Positions 6,405 through 15,402 are shown, counted from the stretch's first letter. The stretch: DNA of 27,931 bases from Methanobrevibacter sp. (GCA_017652345.1 JAGCBE010000324.1:1-27931); one strand, 5' to 3'. Program-made: numbers and translations. The notes: a model not told the origin generated them from the sequence alone.

Positions 6405-8579
6405 ATGAGTAATTATTTATCAGAAGCTTTTAAAAAGTTAGAAATTTTAGACGAAGATGTTTTTGACTTAGATAAAGATGGTTTAACAGCTTTGAAAGAT
6501 TTTGAAGATAAAGATGAAGAAGATGATTCTATAGCTGTTATTGACCCAGATGCAGAAAGTGAAGAAGATTTAGAAGATTCCTATATTGGTAAAGTTATTC
6601 TTGATTGTTCTGTTTGTCATACTGATATTTATAAGGATAAGGAAGACATTACAATTGATGAAGAAGCTGGCTTAGCCAATATTGGAGAAGAATGTCCATA
6701 TTGCTATTCTTCAGAAGGTTTTAAAGTTATTGGAGAAGTAAAGCCTTTTGTTGAGACTACTTTTGAAACTGATGACGATGTTGATGTTGAAGTAGATGAC
6801 GAAGAAGTAGACAACGAAGATATGAATGAATCTTTTGAAGATAACAAGCAAGAGGTTATAGGAATTGGGTGGTCAAGACAGTCTATACCGGAGTTTAGAA
6901 ACTGGTTAAAACAGCATCCAAGTCATAGAATTTGGAAAGATGGAAATAGATACCTTCTTGGGCGAGGTGTTAATGACAGCTATGCTATGGCTATTAGCGT
7001 GAGTGACATTAACAAGTTGCGAAAAGATAAGTTTTTTGCTTCTAAAATAGAAGAAGTAGAGAATGAATCTCTTAAGAGAAAGAGAATTAGAGAATCTATT
7101 AGTAAAATGCATAAAAAGGCTCTTGTAGAAAAGCCAGTTTATGGACTTGAGCCAAGATATGATGCAAGAAAATCTTTCTATGGAAAAGCACAGGTAGACA
7201 CAGGGGATAAGGGTGACAAGAATAGGTTGTATTCCTATGATACTCTTGTGGCTGAAATTAAAGACGGTAAGCCTGTTGTTTATGGAACTTATTCTGCGAC
7301 TACTTTAAGACACATTAAAGATTGGTTAAAACAGAATGGTTTTAGAGCAGATACTTCTAAACAGATTATGGCAGACTATGGTGTTAAGGATGAGGCTTGC
7401 AATGGAAAAAAGTCAATAAAAGAATCTTCCGGCGAAGTATTCCATAACGATAATGGCTTAGATTATACCGTAGTTGAGAGAAGCAAATCTGGAAAGAATG
7501 CTCTTTTGAATCGTGGAAAACAGTGGATTATTGCATGGAACTGCCCACAAGATAATAATGGTTCTTGGGGACAAGGACACTATTTCTTTGATGAAAGTGA
7601 AGCAAGAGAATGGTGGAACAAAAAGTACATTAAAGAATCAAAATCCCCTATGAAAATTTCAAAGAAACCTATTAAGGAATCTTGTTCTATTAACCAGTGC
7701 CAAAAATGGGTTGATTATGATATGAAGAAGTATAAGAAGATTTCCGATGATACTATGGAAAAGATTAAATCTTCTGGATATTCTGTTGTAAAAGACCAAT
7801 ATGGCGATTACGAAGTAATTGCTGATAGAAAAGATGAATCTCTTAAAGAATCTATTGAAGACATAGACTTTAATGATTTTTTTTGGGAAGTTGATCCTAA
7901 AGGAAAATATGAAAATAATATGTCGAAAGAAGTGTTTGATACATTTGTAAAGGCTTTTATGAAAAAGTTTAATGTATCAAAAAAGACTGCGGAAAGACAG
8001 ATATATAAAAAGTTTTTATGGGATTTTGATAAAAGTGAATTAAAAGAATCTATTGAAGACATTACTATCGATACTGGAGACCAAGAAATTTCAGTTTCAG
8101 CGAGAGATAAAGAAAGAAAATCTGATGGAGAAATGATTGCTCCTTTATCTGATGAAGTTAAGGCTGATATTGAAATGGATTCTGATGATATTGATGTAGA
8201 TGTTGATGAATTCTCAGAGGAAGATTTTGATGAACTTGGTGAAAGCTATTTAAAGAAAGTTTATGAAAATGTGGATAGTTACAGAACCACTTCTGTTAAA
8301 ACAAAGGGAAATAAACTTTTTGTTGAAGGTTTAATTAAGTTTAATTCTGGTAAAGAAAAGAAAACTTCATTTGTATTTGAATCAAGAACTATTACTAAGA
8401 GCGGCAAAGCTAAGTTAATTGGTGAGAATCTTCAGATTAGTAGAGGTCATAAATCTTTCAAGTTGACTGGTACTATTAATAATGGTAAGTTTATTTCAGA
8501 GTCTTTAAACTATAATTATAGAGTTAAGAATGGCTCTGAGTCTCAGAGGGTTTACGGAACAGCTAAAAAATCTAAATAA
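6405..8579 (+). CDS. Multi-domain acidic head polyprotein A
   Basis: This 724-residue protein looks like beads on a string. The N-terminus is very acidic and holds a zinc ribbon (C68-x2-C71, C97-x2-C100). Small compact modules follow, for example GIGWSRQSIPEFRNWLKQHP, then LYSYDTLVAEIKDGKPVVYG with RHIKDWLKQNGF, and GKQWIIAWNCPQ. Candidate prohead-protease sites [I/L]-x-E|S fall after E230, E340, E411, E425, E482, E548, E613 and E699, plus LSE7|A. Most pieces would be 55-110 residues, about one module each. Two pieces start with the same SIEDI. No function is recognisable. I infer an internal head protein that is cut up during maturation and possibly ejected with DNA, like T4 internal proteins. 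Ribosome-binding site AAGGAG lies at about 6386-6391. A non-cleaved virion protein is the alternative. Confidence 0.65.
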   Translation: MSNYLSEAFKKLEILDEDVFDLDKDGLTALKDFEDKDEEDDSIAVIDPDAESEEDLEDSYIGKVILDCSVCHTDIYKDKEDITIDEEAGLANIGEECPYCYSSEGFKVIGEVKPFVETTFETDDDVDVEVDDEEVDNEDMNESFEDNKQEVIGIGWSRQSIPEFRNWLKQHPSHRIWKDGNRYLLGRGVNDSYAMAISVSDINKLRKDKFFASKIEEVENESLKRKRIRESISKMHKKALVEKPVYGLEPRYDARKSFYGKAQVDTGDKGDKNRLYSYDTLVAEIKDGKPVVYGTYSATTLRHIKDWLKQNGFRADTSKQIMADYGVKDEACNGKKSIKESSGEVFHNDNGLDYTVVERSKSGKNALLNRGKQWIIAWNCPQDNNGSWGQGHYFFDESEAREWWNKKYIKESKSPMKISKKPIKESCSINQCQKWVDYDMKKYKKISDDTMEKIKSSGYSVVKDQYGDYEVIADRKDESLKESIEDIDFNDFFWEVDPKGKYENNMSKEVFDTFVKAFMKKFNVSKKTAERQIYKKFLWDFDKSELKESIEDITIDTGDQEISVSARDKERKSDGEMIAPLSDEVKADIEMDSDDIDVDVDEFSEEDFDELGESYLKKVYENVDSYRTTSVKTKGNKLFVEGLIKFNSGKEKKTSFVFESRTITKSGKAKLIGENLQISRGHKSFKLTGTINNGKFISESLNYNYRVKNGSESQRVYGTAKKSK

Positions 8580-8593
8580 GGGGAGTTATTTAG

Positions 8594-10810
8594 ATGAGTT
8601 TAAAAAGTATTAATGAGTCTTTTAACAGACAGTTTAGTGAAATAGATAAGTCTATTAAAGAGGACACAATAAAACAAAATGGTAAATGGGTAAATAAAGG
8701 CAAAGAAGGTACTCATGGTAAATTCAAGACAAAGAAAGCGGCTGATGCCCAAAGAAAAGCAATGTTTGCAAATGGGTATAAAGCAGAATCTTTAAAAGAA
8801 TCTTCTGAAGATAAATTAGTTATTTATAAATCTCTTGGAAAATATAGAGTAACGCCTGAATCAAATTATAATGCAAGAGTTCAAAATGCAAGAAAAGTTC
8901 AAAAGCTTGATGATTTTGAATCTGCTGATGAAATTATTGATTATTATGTAAAATATGGCTGGGCAAATGGAAAAGATGATTTTAAAGTAATAGAGGAATC
9001 TAAGAAAATTACTGAAAGAAATCTTAACAGAGCAGAAAGACATAACCGTGATATGTCAAATATTTTTGATAGAAAAAAAGGTTATGACAGGAAGTTTGCG
9101 GATTTCTTAAAGAAAAATGGGTACTCTGATGATGAAATAGAAAGGCTTAGGAAGTCAGACAGTCTTAGTAAGGAAATAGCAAATAAATTTACCCCAGATG
9201 GAAAACAGCCATCGGAAATATTAGGAAAAATATTAAAAGAAGCAGATGATGTTGAGTATGAAAAGAAATATTATTCTGCAAAAAGACCAGATGGTTCTGG
9301 TGAAATAGATTATTGGGAAGTTGAACGTCCAAAAAATCCAAAAGATTGGGGTCGTGGGGAACGAAACAGAACTTTTCTTGATAGAAAAGAGTGGCAAAAA
9401 AGAGCTTTTGGAATAAATGAGAATGAATCTTTTGGTGATTCAGAACTTGAAAAAGAACAAGCAAAAGATTGCATACAAAGAGAATCTTTGAAAGAAAATA
9501 AATGGTCAAATAAATGGCCAAGGTATGTGTTTACTTTTGATGACGGGTGGAAAATATCCGCTGTGGATGAAAACGAAGCTGTTGCAAAGTATGATGATAT
9601 TCAGAAGAATTTATATAATGGCACCAGATTAGAAAAAGAGCTTGACAATATTGCACAGGAATTATATGATTCCAATGATGGATGGTCATTTAATTATTTT
9701 TCAGATAACGAATTGGCAATACTTTGGGCATTGGCTTTTAATAGAGCATATGATGATGAAGTTTACAATGCCATAACAAATAGACCAAACGAAGAAGAGA
9801 TATTTACTAAGGCAAAAGAAGTATACTACAGCAAAGTAGACATGGATGAAAGCTTAACAGAATCAAAGAAACTTACTGAATCTTTTGATGATATGGAAGT
9901 ATTCATGAATACTTGGGCAAACTATAATGAATATGGTGCTGACGGTGTTCTTACTCCTACCGGTTGGATGAGCATTGATGAGGCTATTGAATACTGTGAA
10001 GAATATGCAGATTATGAACCATTTATAAATGATACAGACAATGTTCCTTTTGATGTTAGTGAGTATTCAAATGCTTCTTCTGTATTGATAGAACTTAAAG
10101 AGTTACAAGAATCTAATGTTGATGAGGATGTTGTAGAAGCAATTGTTGAAGCTGGTGGATATGATGTAAAGGAAGCTGTTGAGATTGCTGAAAGAGGAGA
10201 CTATTATTTCTATCCAGATGTCCATGATTATTCAGATTTAGCCTATGCTGTTATTGATGAGATTGGAAGCTTCGGAGACGCACTTGGAGATAGAATAACT
10301 AACTATATAGATGAAGACCAAATGCGTAGAGAATATCGGTGGGATATTCGTGAAATAATGCGTGATTCTGCCGAAGATGAAGTTGACCGTGAGCACTCTG
10401 GTGAAGTTGATATTTCTAAAGTTCCAACTTCAAAAGAGTTCAGTATTGATGAGTGGTTTGATGAGGACGATGAGTACACGGAAGATGATTTAAGAGAACA
10501 AATTTCTGATGACTTAGAGTATGAGTATGATTCTGCTCCTGTTAGTTTTGATATAGAAGTGTCAAATGATGGAAAGAAAGTCACCGCAAAAAATATAGAG
10601 TGGGACGGATATGACAGAGAGCAAGAGATAGAAGATTGGATGGACGAACACGAAGAAGAGTATCTTGATTCTATTATATCCGAAGAAATAAGTCTTGCAG
10701 AAGCAGGGGAAATTGATTTAAGCAATTACTTTGATTATGAGGCTTTTGGTCGTGACCTTTCATACGATGGATATACATTTACAGATAAGGGTGCTATTCT
10801 TATATATTAA
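8594..10810 (+). CDS. Multi-domain acidic head polyprotein B
   Basis: This 738-residue protein follows polyprotein A after 14 bases, with GGGGAG upstream. It opens with SINE8|S9, a candidate propeptide cut, then a basic module (KWVNKGKEGTHGKFKTKKAA) and several unrelated modules. Further [I/L]-x-E|S sites lie after E69, E135, E423, E429 and E506, with LKE|A and LAE|A variants as well. The C-terminal third (from about residue 430) is extremely Asp/Glu/Tyr-rich, including DEWFDEDDEYTEDD. It resembles polyprotein A in composition and cleavage-site pattern, not in sequence throughout. I infer an internal head protein processed by the prohead protease. The acidic tail may bind basic partners or mimic DNA; that is speculation. 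No enzyme motif is visible. Confidence 0.62.
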   Translation: MSLKSINESFNRQFSEIDKSIKEDTIKQNGKWVNKGKEGTHGKFKTKKAADAQRKAMFANGYKAESLKESSEDKLVIYKSLGKYRVTPESNYNARVQNARKVQKLDDFESADEIIDYYVKYGWANGKDDFKVIEESKKITERNLNRAERHNRDMSNIFDRKKGYDRKFADFLKKNGYSDDEIERLRKSDSLSKEIANKFTPDGKQPSEILGKILKEADDVEYEKKYYSAKRPDGSGEIDYWEVERPKNPKDWGRGERNRTFLDRKEWQKRAFGINENESFGDSELEKEQAKDCIQRESLKENKWSNKWPRYVFTFDDGWKISAVDENEAVAKYDDIQKNLYNGTRLEKELDNIAQELYDSNDGWSFNYFSDNELAILWALAFNRAYDDEVYNAITNRPNEEEIFTKAKEVYYSKVDMDESLTESKKLTESFDDMEVFMNTWANYNEYGADGVLTPTGWMSIDEAIEYCEEYADYEPFINDTDNVPFDVSEYSNASSVLIELKELQESNVDEDVVEAIVEAGGYDVKEAVEIAERGDYYFYPDVHDYSDLAYAVIDEIGSFGDALGDRITNYIDEDQMRREYRWDIREIMRDSAEDEVDREHSGEVDISKVPTSKEFSIDEWFDEDDEYTEDDLREQISDDLEYEYDSAPVSFDIEVSNDGKKVTAKNIEWDGYDREQEIEDWMDEHEEEYLDSIISEEISLAEAGEIDLSNYFDYEAFGRDLSYDGYTFTDKGAILIY

Positions 10811-10833
10811 ATCATCTTATAGGAGATGATTAG

Positions 10834-11346
10834 ATGTTAGAAAATAATAATAACTATGGTTTATTATTGGATGCTCAGAATATGAAGTTACATAGACAAT
10901 ATTTTGAAGAAATGTGTAACTTAATCGGAATAAAAGTTTTATATTATATTCCAAGAGAAGATAAACATTGGACAACATATTCTGAAATAAAATCAAATTT
11001 TTATGACCCCATTTTAGTTGGTTGTATATTTGAAGACCATCCAAATCAATATACTATGAAGAAATTGGGATGGGATGCTGAATTACAGGAAAATGCTTCT
11101 CTGATTAGTGTCCCATACGATTTAGAAAAATTACAAGTTGGTTCGATTTTTATAGTTCCAAGCGGTATTGATAATTCAAAAGGTAGAGTATTTAGAGTAG
11201 TTAGTATGAGAAATCTAATGGTTTATCCATCTTCTATAACTTGTGAATTAGTTCCAGAATATGAAAATACTTTTTCTTCTGACCAACACAGTTTTAAGCA
11301 CAGTGGTTTTAATTTATTAAACGATGAGTCGGAGGATTATGAATGA
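10834..11346 (+). CDS. Putative head-closure / connector protein
   Basis: This 170-residue protein of largely beta character (FYDPILVGCIFEDHP, LQVGSIFIVPSGID, GRVFRVVSMRNLMVYPSSI) has an AGGAGATGAT ribosome-binding site. Its TGA stop overlaps the ATG of the next gene (ATGA), so the two are translationally coupled. Position between head and sheath genes, small size and a beta-barrel-like pattern with a conserved-looking 'V.. IFIVPSG' turn suggest a head-closure or neck protein comparable to T4 gp14 or siphophage stopper proteins. The single DES near the C-terminus does not fit the protease consensus. No diagnostic motif is present, so the role rests on gene order. Confidence 0.45.
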   Translation: MLENNNNYGLLLDAQNMKLHRQYFEEMCNLIGIKVLYYIPREDKHWTTYSEIKSNFYDPILVGCIFEDHPNQYTMKKLGWDAELQENASLISVPYDLEKLQVGSIFIVPSGIDNSKGRVFRVVSMRNLMVYPSSITCELVPEYENTFSSDQHSFKHSGFNLLNDESEDYE

Positions 11347-11975
11347 GTTCCTATATTTATGATGATGCACTAATAAATAAGTTTAAAAGATGGACAGAGG
11401 GAACAGAAGTTAATCTGGTAGGTCCAGATGAATCAAGACGGCTATTTCAAGTATTAAGTGATAAGTCAAATGACTCTAATATAAAGTTTCCCCTGGTGTC
11501 ATTAAAGAGGTCTCTGGGTTATGATATAGATTTATATGGAAAAAAACCAATTACTTTTGACGGTGCTAAATTGGAAGCTAATTCTAAGAAGGTAAAGTCA
11601 CTTGTCTATATTCCAATAACATTGAATTATCAATTAGACATATATACCAGATATTATCAAGAAGCTGATGAATATATGAGAAATTTTATATTTAATATTA
11701 TCAATTATCCACAATTGGAAATATTGATAAAATATTATGGTGTTGATATTAATCATGTTGCTAATATCTTACCTGGAAGATCAGTTGTAGATAATTCTGG
11801 GAGTACAAGCGAGAGATTATTTCCAGGGCAATTTACAAGGCTATCTTATCAATTTTCTGTAGATGATGCTTATTTATGGAATATTGATATTAGAGATACA
11901 AAAGAAATTGTGTCTGGTGAATTACTTATAATAGATAAAGCCACTGATGAGACAATAGTGGAAAGTTTTTTGTAA
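11343..11975 (+). CDS. Putative tail terminator / completion protein
   Basis: This 210-residue protein starts in the ATGA overlap with the previous gene. The central segment (SLVYIPITLNYQLDIYTRYY, then EADEYMRNFIFNIINYPQLEI) fits the alpha/beta pattern of tail terminator proteins (gpU, T4 gp15 type), where a strand is followed by a long helix that packs into a hexameric ring. It lies immediately before the sheath gene, where the terminator normally is. It ends TIVESFL, containing an I-V-E-S string two residues from the end; this is probably chance. The alternative is a T4 gp14-like neck protein. Confidence 0.5.
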   Translation: MSSYIYDDALINKFKRWTEGTEVNLVGPDESRRLFQVLSDKSNDSNIKFPLVSLKRSLGYDIDLYGKKPITFDGAKLEANSKKVKSLVYIPITLNYQLDIYTRYYQEADEYMRNFIFNIINYPQLEILIKYYGVDINHVANILPGRSVVDNSGSTSERLFPGQFTRLSYQFSVDDAYLWNIDIRDTKEIVSGELLIIDKATDETIVESFL

Positions 11976-12015
11976 AGAAATTTGGTAATTAAATTAAAGG
12001 AGAGAAAGTTATTTA

Positions 12016-14118
12016 ATGCCTAAGATTACAATAAATGAAGTAGATTTAACTAAGGCGAGTTTACAGCCCTCCTCAACCGATATAGCATTTGTGCCTGGTT
12101 TATCTTGTTTATCTGATGTTACAGAAGATTTCATGTTCTGTGAAACAATAGCAGATTTTGAGAAAAATTTCGGCACTTATCCTGCTATTATCGATGTGTA
12201 TAGAGTTTATAATGATAATACTACTGGAGCAGTTTCTAAAGAAAAGTATGCTATATATAATTATAAATATTTTGAAGCTAACTTCTATAATGAGATTTAT
12301 AAAAATTCTATTTATAAGAAGGTATTAAAATATAGTGGAACTTTAAGTGGTACTACTCAGTTAGTTCTTGGTTTTGCAGATGGAACAGATGAAGCAGATA
12401 TTACTAAGTATTTAAATGATTGTGGTTTAATTTCTGCTGATTCAACTTTTGTAGCTACAAATAAGAAAACAGTATACCTTGATTTTGAGTATGATATGTC
12501 TTATGTCTATGCAAAAGAACTTTTAATGATGGGTATTCCTGTTGTTTATAAGGCTTTTGCTTCTAAGAATGAGGATGTTCAAGCAACAGATATTTACACA
12601 GTTAGTGCTTCTGATGTTGAAAGAAGTGTGGATGTTGTTATAAAAGCTGAACAAGCTGGTGATGCTTATACATTATCTGATATTCCAGTTGATGAAGTTA
12701 GTCTTGTGAAAGTTGGAGATGTGGAACTTACAGAAGCTTCTGGTGACACGCCCTCTTCTGGTGAATATACTGTTGATAAATCAACTGGTGTTATTACATT
12801 TGGTACAGAACTTGATGAGAATGATCATTTAGTTGTTGTTTATACAACAGTTATTAGCACATATACTACTAAATTTAAAATTGACAAGAACAGCAATGAG
12901 GCAATTGTTGTTAAGGTAAATGACAGTAGTATTACTAAGGATTCCAATAATCCTCCTGCTGCTGGAAAGTATTATGTTGATTTAGAAAATAGTACCTTTA
13001 CATTTGGTACTTCTCTTGTAGAGGACGATGTTCTCAGTGTTGAATATAGCGTCTTAGTGTCTAATGAGACATATTCAGATATGCTTACAAAGGTTAAATA
13101 CCTTTTTACAAATAGTTCTGATAATGAGTATTATGATGACCTTTTAGATAAGGGTGAGTTTTCTATTAAATATGTAACCTCTGGTTCATATCCTTCTTTT
13201 GGTTATGAAGTTAGTGGTGAAAATTATACTGCTGTTGAGCCTAATTACTATTCTAATATGGTAGGTATAGCACATGAGCGTGGAGATTGTGTGGCTTTAA
13301 TAGACCCTGCTGATTGCTCAAATGATTTAGAAGACAATAGAAATTTAGCAATTGAACAGCTTATTAATCCTGATAATGTGTATAAAGCTGTTGAAGTTAT
13401 TTGTGGTGATATGCCTAATGCTGAGTATGCAAGTATGTTTGTTCCTTGGATTTTATACACTTCACAAGCAAGTTATATGTTAAAGAATGGAACTAACACT
13501 GTTATTCTTCCTCAGTTGGATTCTATTGTGATGCCACCTTCTTTTGCATATCTTGTTACCCTTGCTAAATCAATTAGAATGAATAGCAATTGGCTTGCTG
13601 TTGCTGGTATTGCAAGAGGACAAGTTCCTTACATTGGTGGTTTATATACTACAAAGAGATTATCAAACACCCTTGCAAATTATTATCAGCCAAGAAATGG
13701 AAAAACTTCTATTAATGCTATTACAGATATTAAGCCTTATGGTTTAACTATTTGGGGCAATAGAACTATGAAAAATAATTTAATCACTGCCATGGGTGGA
13801 GAAGATGGCTTAGTTGCTACTTCTTTCCTTAATATAAGAAACATGGTTAGTGATGTTAAGAAAACCGCTTATGTTGCAGCTAAGACATTGATGTTTGAAC
13901 AGAATAGTGATATTCTTTGGATTAACTTCCTGTCAAGAGTTACACCGTTCTTAGATGGCTTAATGTATGGCCAAGGTTTATCAGATTATAAGGTTATTAA
14001 AAATCAAACTACAGAAAAAGCTAAGTTGAGCGCAACAATTAAGCTCTATCCTCTTTATGCTGTTGAAGATTTTGATATAACAATTGAGTTATCTGATGAA
14101 GATGTAAGTGTTGTTTAA
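12016..14118 (+). CDS. Contractile tail sheath protein
   Basis: This 700-residue protein forms the outer contracting tube. The start MPKITINEVDLT with AAGGAGAGA upstream resembles sheath N-termini, and the C-terminal part (RLSNTLANYYQPRNGKTSIN, KPYGLTIWGNRTM, NILW-type ILWINFLSRV, then KLSATIKLYPLYAVEDFDIT) matches the conserved sheath C-terminal domain. It is longer than many Gram-positive phage sheaths, partly because of two tandem beta modules at residues about 224-278 and 294-347, and other surface insertions. The tube gene follows after 20 bases, as in almost all contractile phages. It has no [I/L]-x-E-S sites, in contrast with the head proteins. Identification is strong from the C-terminal segment and gene order. 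Confidence 0.9.
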   Translation: MPKITINEVDLTKASLQPSSTDIAFVPGLSCLSDVTEDFMFCETIADFEKNFGTYPAIIDVYRVYNDNTTGAVSKEKYAIYNYKYFEANFYNEIYKNSIYKKVLKYSGTLSGTTQLVLGFADGTDEADITKYLNDCGLISADSTFVATNKKTVYLDFEYDMSYVYAKELLMMGIPVVYKAFASKNEDVQATDIYTVSASDVERSVDVVIKAEQAGDAYTLSDIPVDEVSLVKVGDVELTEASGDTPSSGEYTVDKSTGVITFGTELDENDHLVVVYTTVISTYTTKFKIDKNSNEAIVVKVNDSSITKDSNNPPAAGKYYVDLENSTFTFGTSLVEDDVLSVEYSVLVSNETYSDMLTKVKYLFTNSSDNEYYDDLLDKGEFSIKYVTSGSYPSFGYEVSGENYTAVEPNYYSNMVGIAHERGDCVALIDPADCSNDLEDNRNLAIEQLINPDNVYKAVEVICGDMPNAEYASMFVPWILYTSQASYMLKNGTNTVILPQLDSIVMPPSFAYLVTLAKSIRMNSNWLAVAGIARGQVPYIGGLYTTKRLSNTLANYYQPRNGKTSINAITDIKPYGLTIWGNRTMKNNLITAMGGEDGLVATSFLNIRNMVSDVKKTAYVAAKTLMFEQNSDILWINFLSRVTPFLDGLMYGQGLSDYKVIKNQTTEKAKLSATIKLYPLYAVEDFDITIELSDEDVSVV
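12685..13056 (+). repeat. Tandem beta-module duplication inside sheath
   Basis: Two diverged protein repeats lie at 12685-12849 and 12895-13056. They share V-x-V (VKVGD / VKVND), a Gly-x-Tyr pair (SSGEYTVD / AAGKYYVD), TFG (ITFGTELDEND / FTFGTSLVEDD) and a closing V-x-Y-x-V strand. The pattern suggests Ig-like or similar beta-sandwich domains displayed on the sheath surface. The similarity is seen in the translation and is weaker at DNA level, so the duplication is not recent. Confidence 0.65.
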
Positions 14119-14138
14119 ATAGTAAAGGAGATTTATAG

Positions 14139-14768
14139 ATGATTAAAATAAATGGTAAATCTATAAATAGCACCGTTGACCAGTCATCTTCCAAGCCAAT
14201 TGGTGCTTATATTCTTGCTAATGAGTCTGCTGGGTTTTTAGCAGAAATTCAGAGAACAAATAATTTTGAATTTGTTGTTACAAATCTTCAAGGCATAAAG
14301 AAGCCTGGAATGTCTGGGTCAGAGTCAAATGCAATAGTAGAAAATATAGAGGAAGTTATTAGACTCTCTGTTAACAGTACATCAATTCCTCACTTTTCAC
14401 AGGACCCAATTACAGTTCGTAGAGGAAATTCTGTTGTTAAGTATGCTGGTGTCCCCACATTCCCAGAAGGTTCCATTCAAGTTAATGACTACATTGGGAT
14501 TGATACTAAGGTTGCTCTTATGTCTTGGCAAAATCTTTCCTATAATGTTAAGACAGAAAAAGTTGGTCTTGTTACTGATTATAAGAGAGATTGTTGGCTG
14601 GTTGAGTATACACCAGATTATCAAGAAGTTAGAAGATGGATTCTTCACGGTTGCTGGATTAGCAGCTTAACTGAGCCAGAATATAACCATGATAGCAATG
14701 ACAAGCATACTATTTCTGCTACTATTCAGTATGACTGGGCAGAACTTGATTTTACTGGTGAAACCTAA
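14139..14768 (+). CDS. Tail tube protein
   Basis: This 209-residue protein directly follows the sheath (spacing 20 bases, ribosome-binding site AAAGGAG), as expected for the T4 gp19-like tube. Supporting sequence includes FPEGSIQVNDYIGIDTKVAL, with the MSWQNLSYN continuation, and the VEYTPDYQEVRRWILHGCWI block, which matches the typical T4-like tube pattern where a 'Y..D..I..W.NL.Y' helix region is followed by 'L.G.W' strands. The many beta strands fit the two-sheet ring subunit. Hexamers of this protein would stack inside the sheath between the terminator and the baseplate tube initiator encoded at 21901-22578. No anomaly is seen. Confidence 0.88.
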   Translation: MIKINGKSINSTVDQSSSKPIGAYILANESAGFLAEIQRTNNFEFVVTNLQGIKKPGMSGSESNAIVENIEEVIRLSVNSTSIPHFSQDPITVRRGNSVVKYAGVPTFPEGSIQVNDYIGIDTKVALMSWQNLSYNVKTEKVGLVTDYKRDCWLVEYTPDYQEVRRWILHGCWISSLTEPEYNHDSNDKHTISATIQYDWAELDFTGET

Positions 14769-14786
14769 TAAAGAAAGTGTGATAAT

Positions 14787-15095
14787 ATGAGTCAAACTTT
14801 ACAAATAATTGTTCAAATATTAACAACTTTAGTTACACTTGTTCCTATGGTGTATGCTTTAGTCAAGTTCATTGTTATGGCAATTAAGGAGAAGAATTGG
14901 AATAATTTATTATCTCTTGTTCTTTCTCTTTGTGCTGAAGCAGAAGAACAATTTACAAATGGTGCAGATAAGAAACAGTGGGTAATGAGTATGGTTAAGT
15001 CATCTTTGAATACTATAAATTATGAAATAGATGATGAAACTCTTAGTACTCTTATTGATAATTTGATTGCTTTAACAAATAAAGTTAATGTTTAA
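14787..15095 (+). CDS. LLH-like holin / small membrane protein
   Basis: This 102-residue protein has one clear membrane segment at residues about 4-33 (LQIIVQILTTLVTLVPMVYA and on), followed by a soluble helical part (AEAEEQFTNGADKKQWVMSM). That layout, an N-terminal membrane helix followed by an amphipathic 'AEQ..G..KK..V...' domain, is the Holin_LLH pattern of Gram-positive phages, where it makes membrane holes for lysis. The ribosome-binding site is weak (AAGAAAG). The place between tube and fiber genes is unusual for a lysis gene, and no separate endolysin is next to it. A structural membrane-associated role cannot be excluded. Confidence 0.6.
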   Translation: MSQTLQIIVQILTTLVTLVPMVYALVKFIVMAIKEKNWNNLLSLVLSLCAEAEEQFTNGADKKQWVMSMVKSSLNTINYEIDDETLSTLIDNLIALTNKVNV

Positions 15096-15108
15096 GGAGA
15101 AATGATAA

Positions 15109-15330
15109 ATGTACATTTACGAAAAAGAAAATAAACTTAATATTGTTTTTAATGGTGATAAGCCCATTGAAAGCCCTGATGTTGTTATTTCTAAAGATGG
15201 CGAAACAGTTTCTATTGTAGTTGCTGGTGAAGCCGCTATTCTTCCTACCATTACAGCAGAGGATAAGGGTAAGTTCCTTACTGTTGATGCTGAGACTGGT
15301 AAGGCTGTTTGGGCAAATTTACCTGCTTAA
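15109..15330 (+). CDS. Small head-fiber / tail-fiber-type protein
   Basis: This 73-residue protein has AAGGAGAAATG upstream. The C-terminal half (ILPTITAEDKGKFLTVDAET, then GKAVWANLPA) is the short motif LP-x-[IV]-T-A-x-D-x-G-K-x-L-T-V...W seen in head-fiber and tail-fiber repeat proteins of Gram-positive phages. The N-terminal part is short beta sequence (YIYEKENKLNIVFNGD). In phages such as phi29, related proteins decorate the capsid; this location beside tail genes would fit either. It probably forms trimers. A transcription-terminator-like hairpin follows 19 bases downstream. Confidence 0.5.
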   Translation: MYIYEKENKLNIVFNGDKPIESPDVVISKDGETVSIVVAGEAAILPTITAEDKGKFLTVDAETGKAVWANLPA

Positions 15331-15349
15331 TTAGTTTGTATAACAAATG

Positions 15350-15374
15350 GGGGTCTTATAAATTATAAGACCCC
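15350..15374 (+). terminator. Hairpin terminator after the small fiber gene
   Basis: This is a perfect inverted repeat with GGGGTCTTATAA (15350-15361), one base, then TTATAAGACCCC (15363-15374). It lies between the stop at 15330 and the next gene at 15403. The stem starts with four G-C pairs and is followed by AT-rich sequence but no T tract. The sequence is near-palindromic, so it could act on both strands. Confidence 0.72.
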
Positions 15375-15402
15375 TATACATAATAAATTGGAGTGCTTCA
15401 AC

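Noticed and set aside
10303..10725. Antisense 140-codon frame, very Ser-rich
   Set aside because: This is the reverse complement of Asp/Glu-rich codons of polyprotein B; composition alone explains the open frame.
11343..11975. I-V-E-S at the C-terminus of the terminator-like protein as a protease site
   Set aside because: It would remove only three residues, and single [I/L/V]-x-E-S strings also occur in tail proteins; only the clustered or well-placed ones carry weight.
14397..14670. Open frames on both strands inside the tail tube gene
   Set aside because: The tube frame is well supported by family-like sequence and spacing; the others have no ribosome-binding site.
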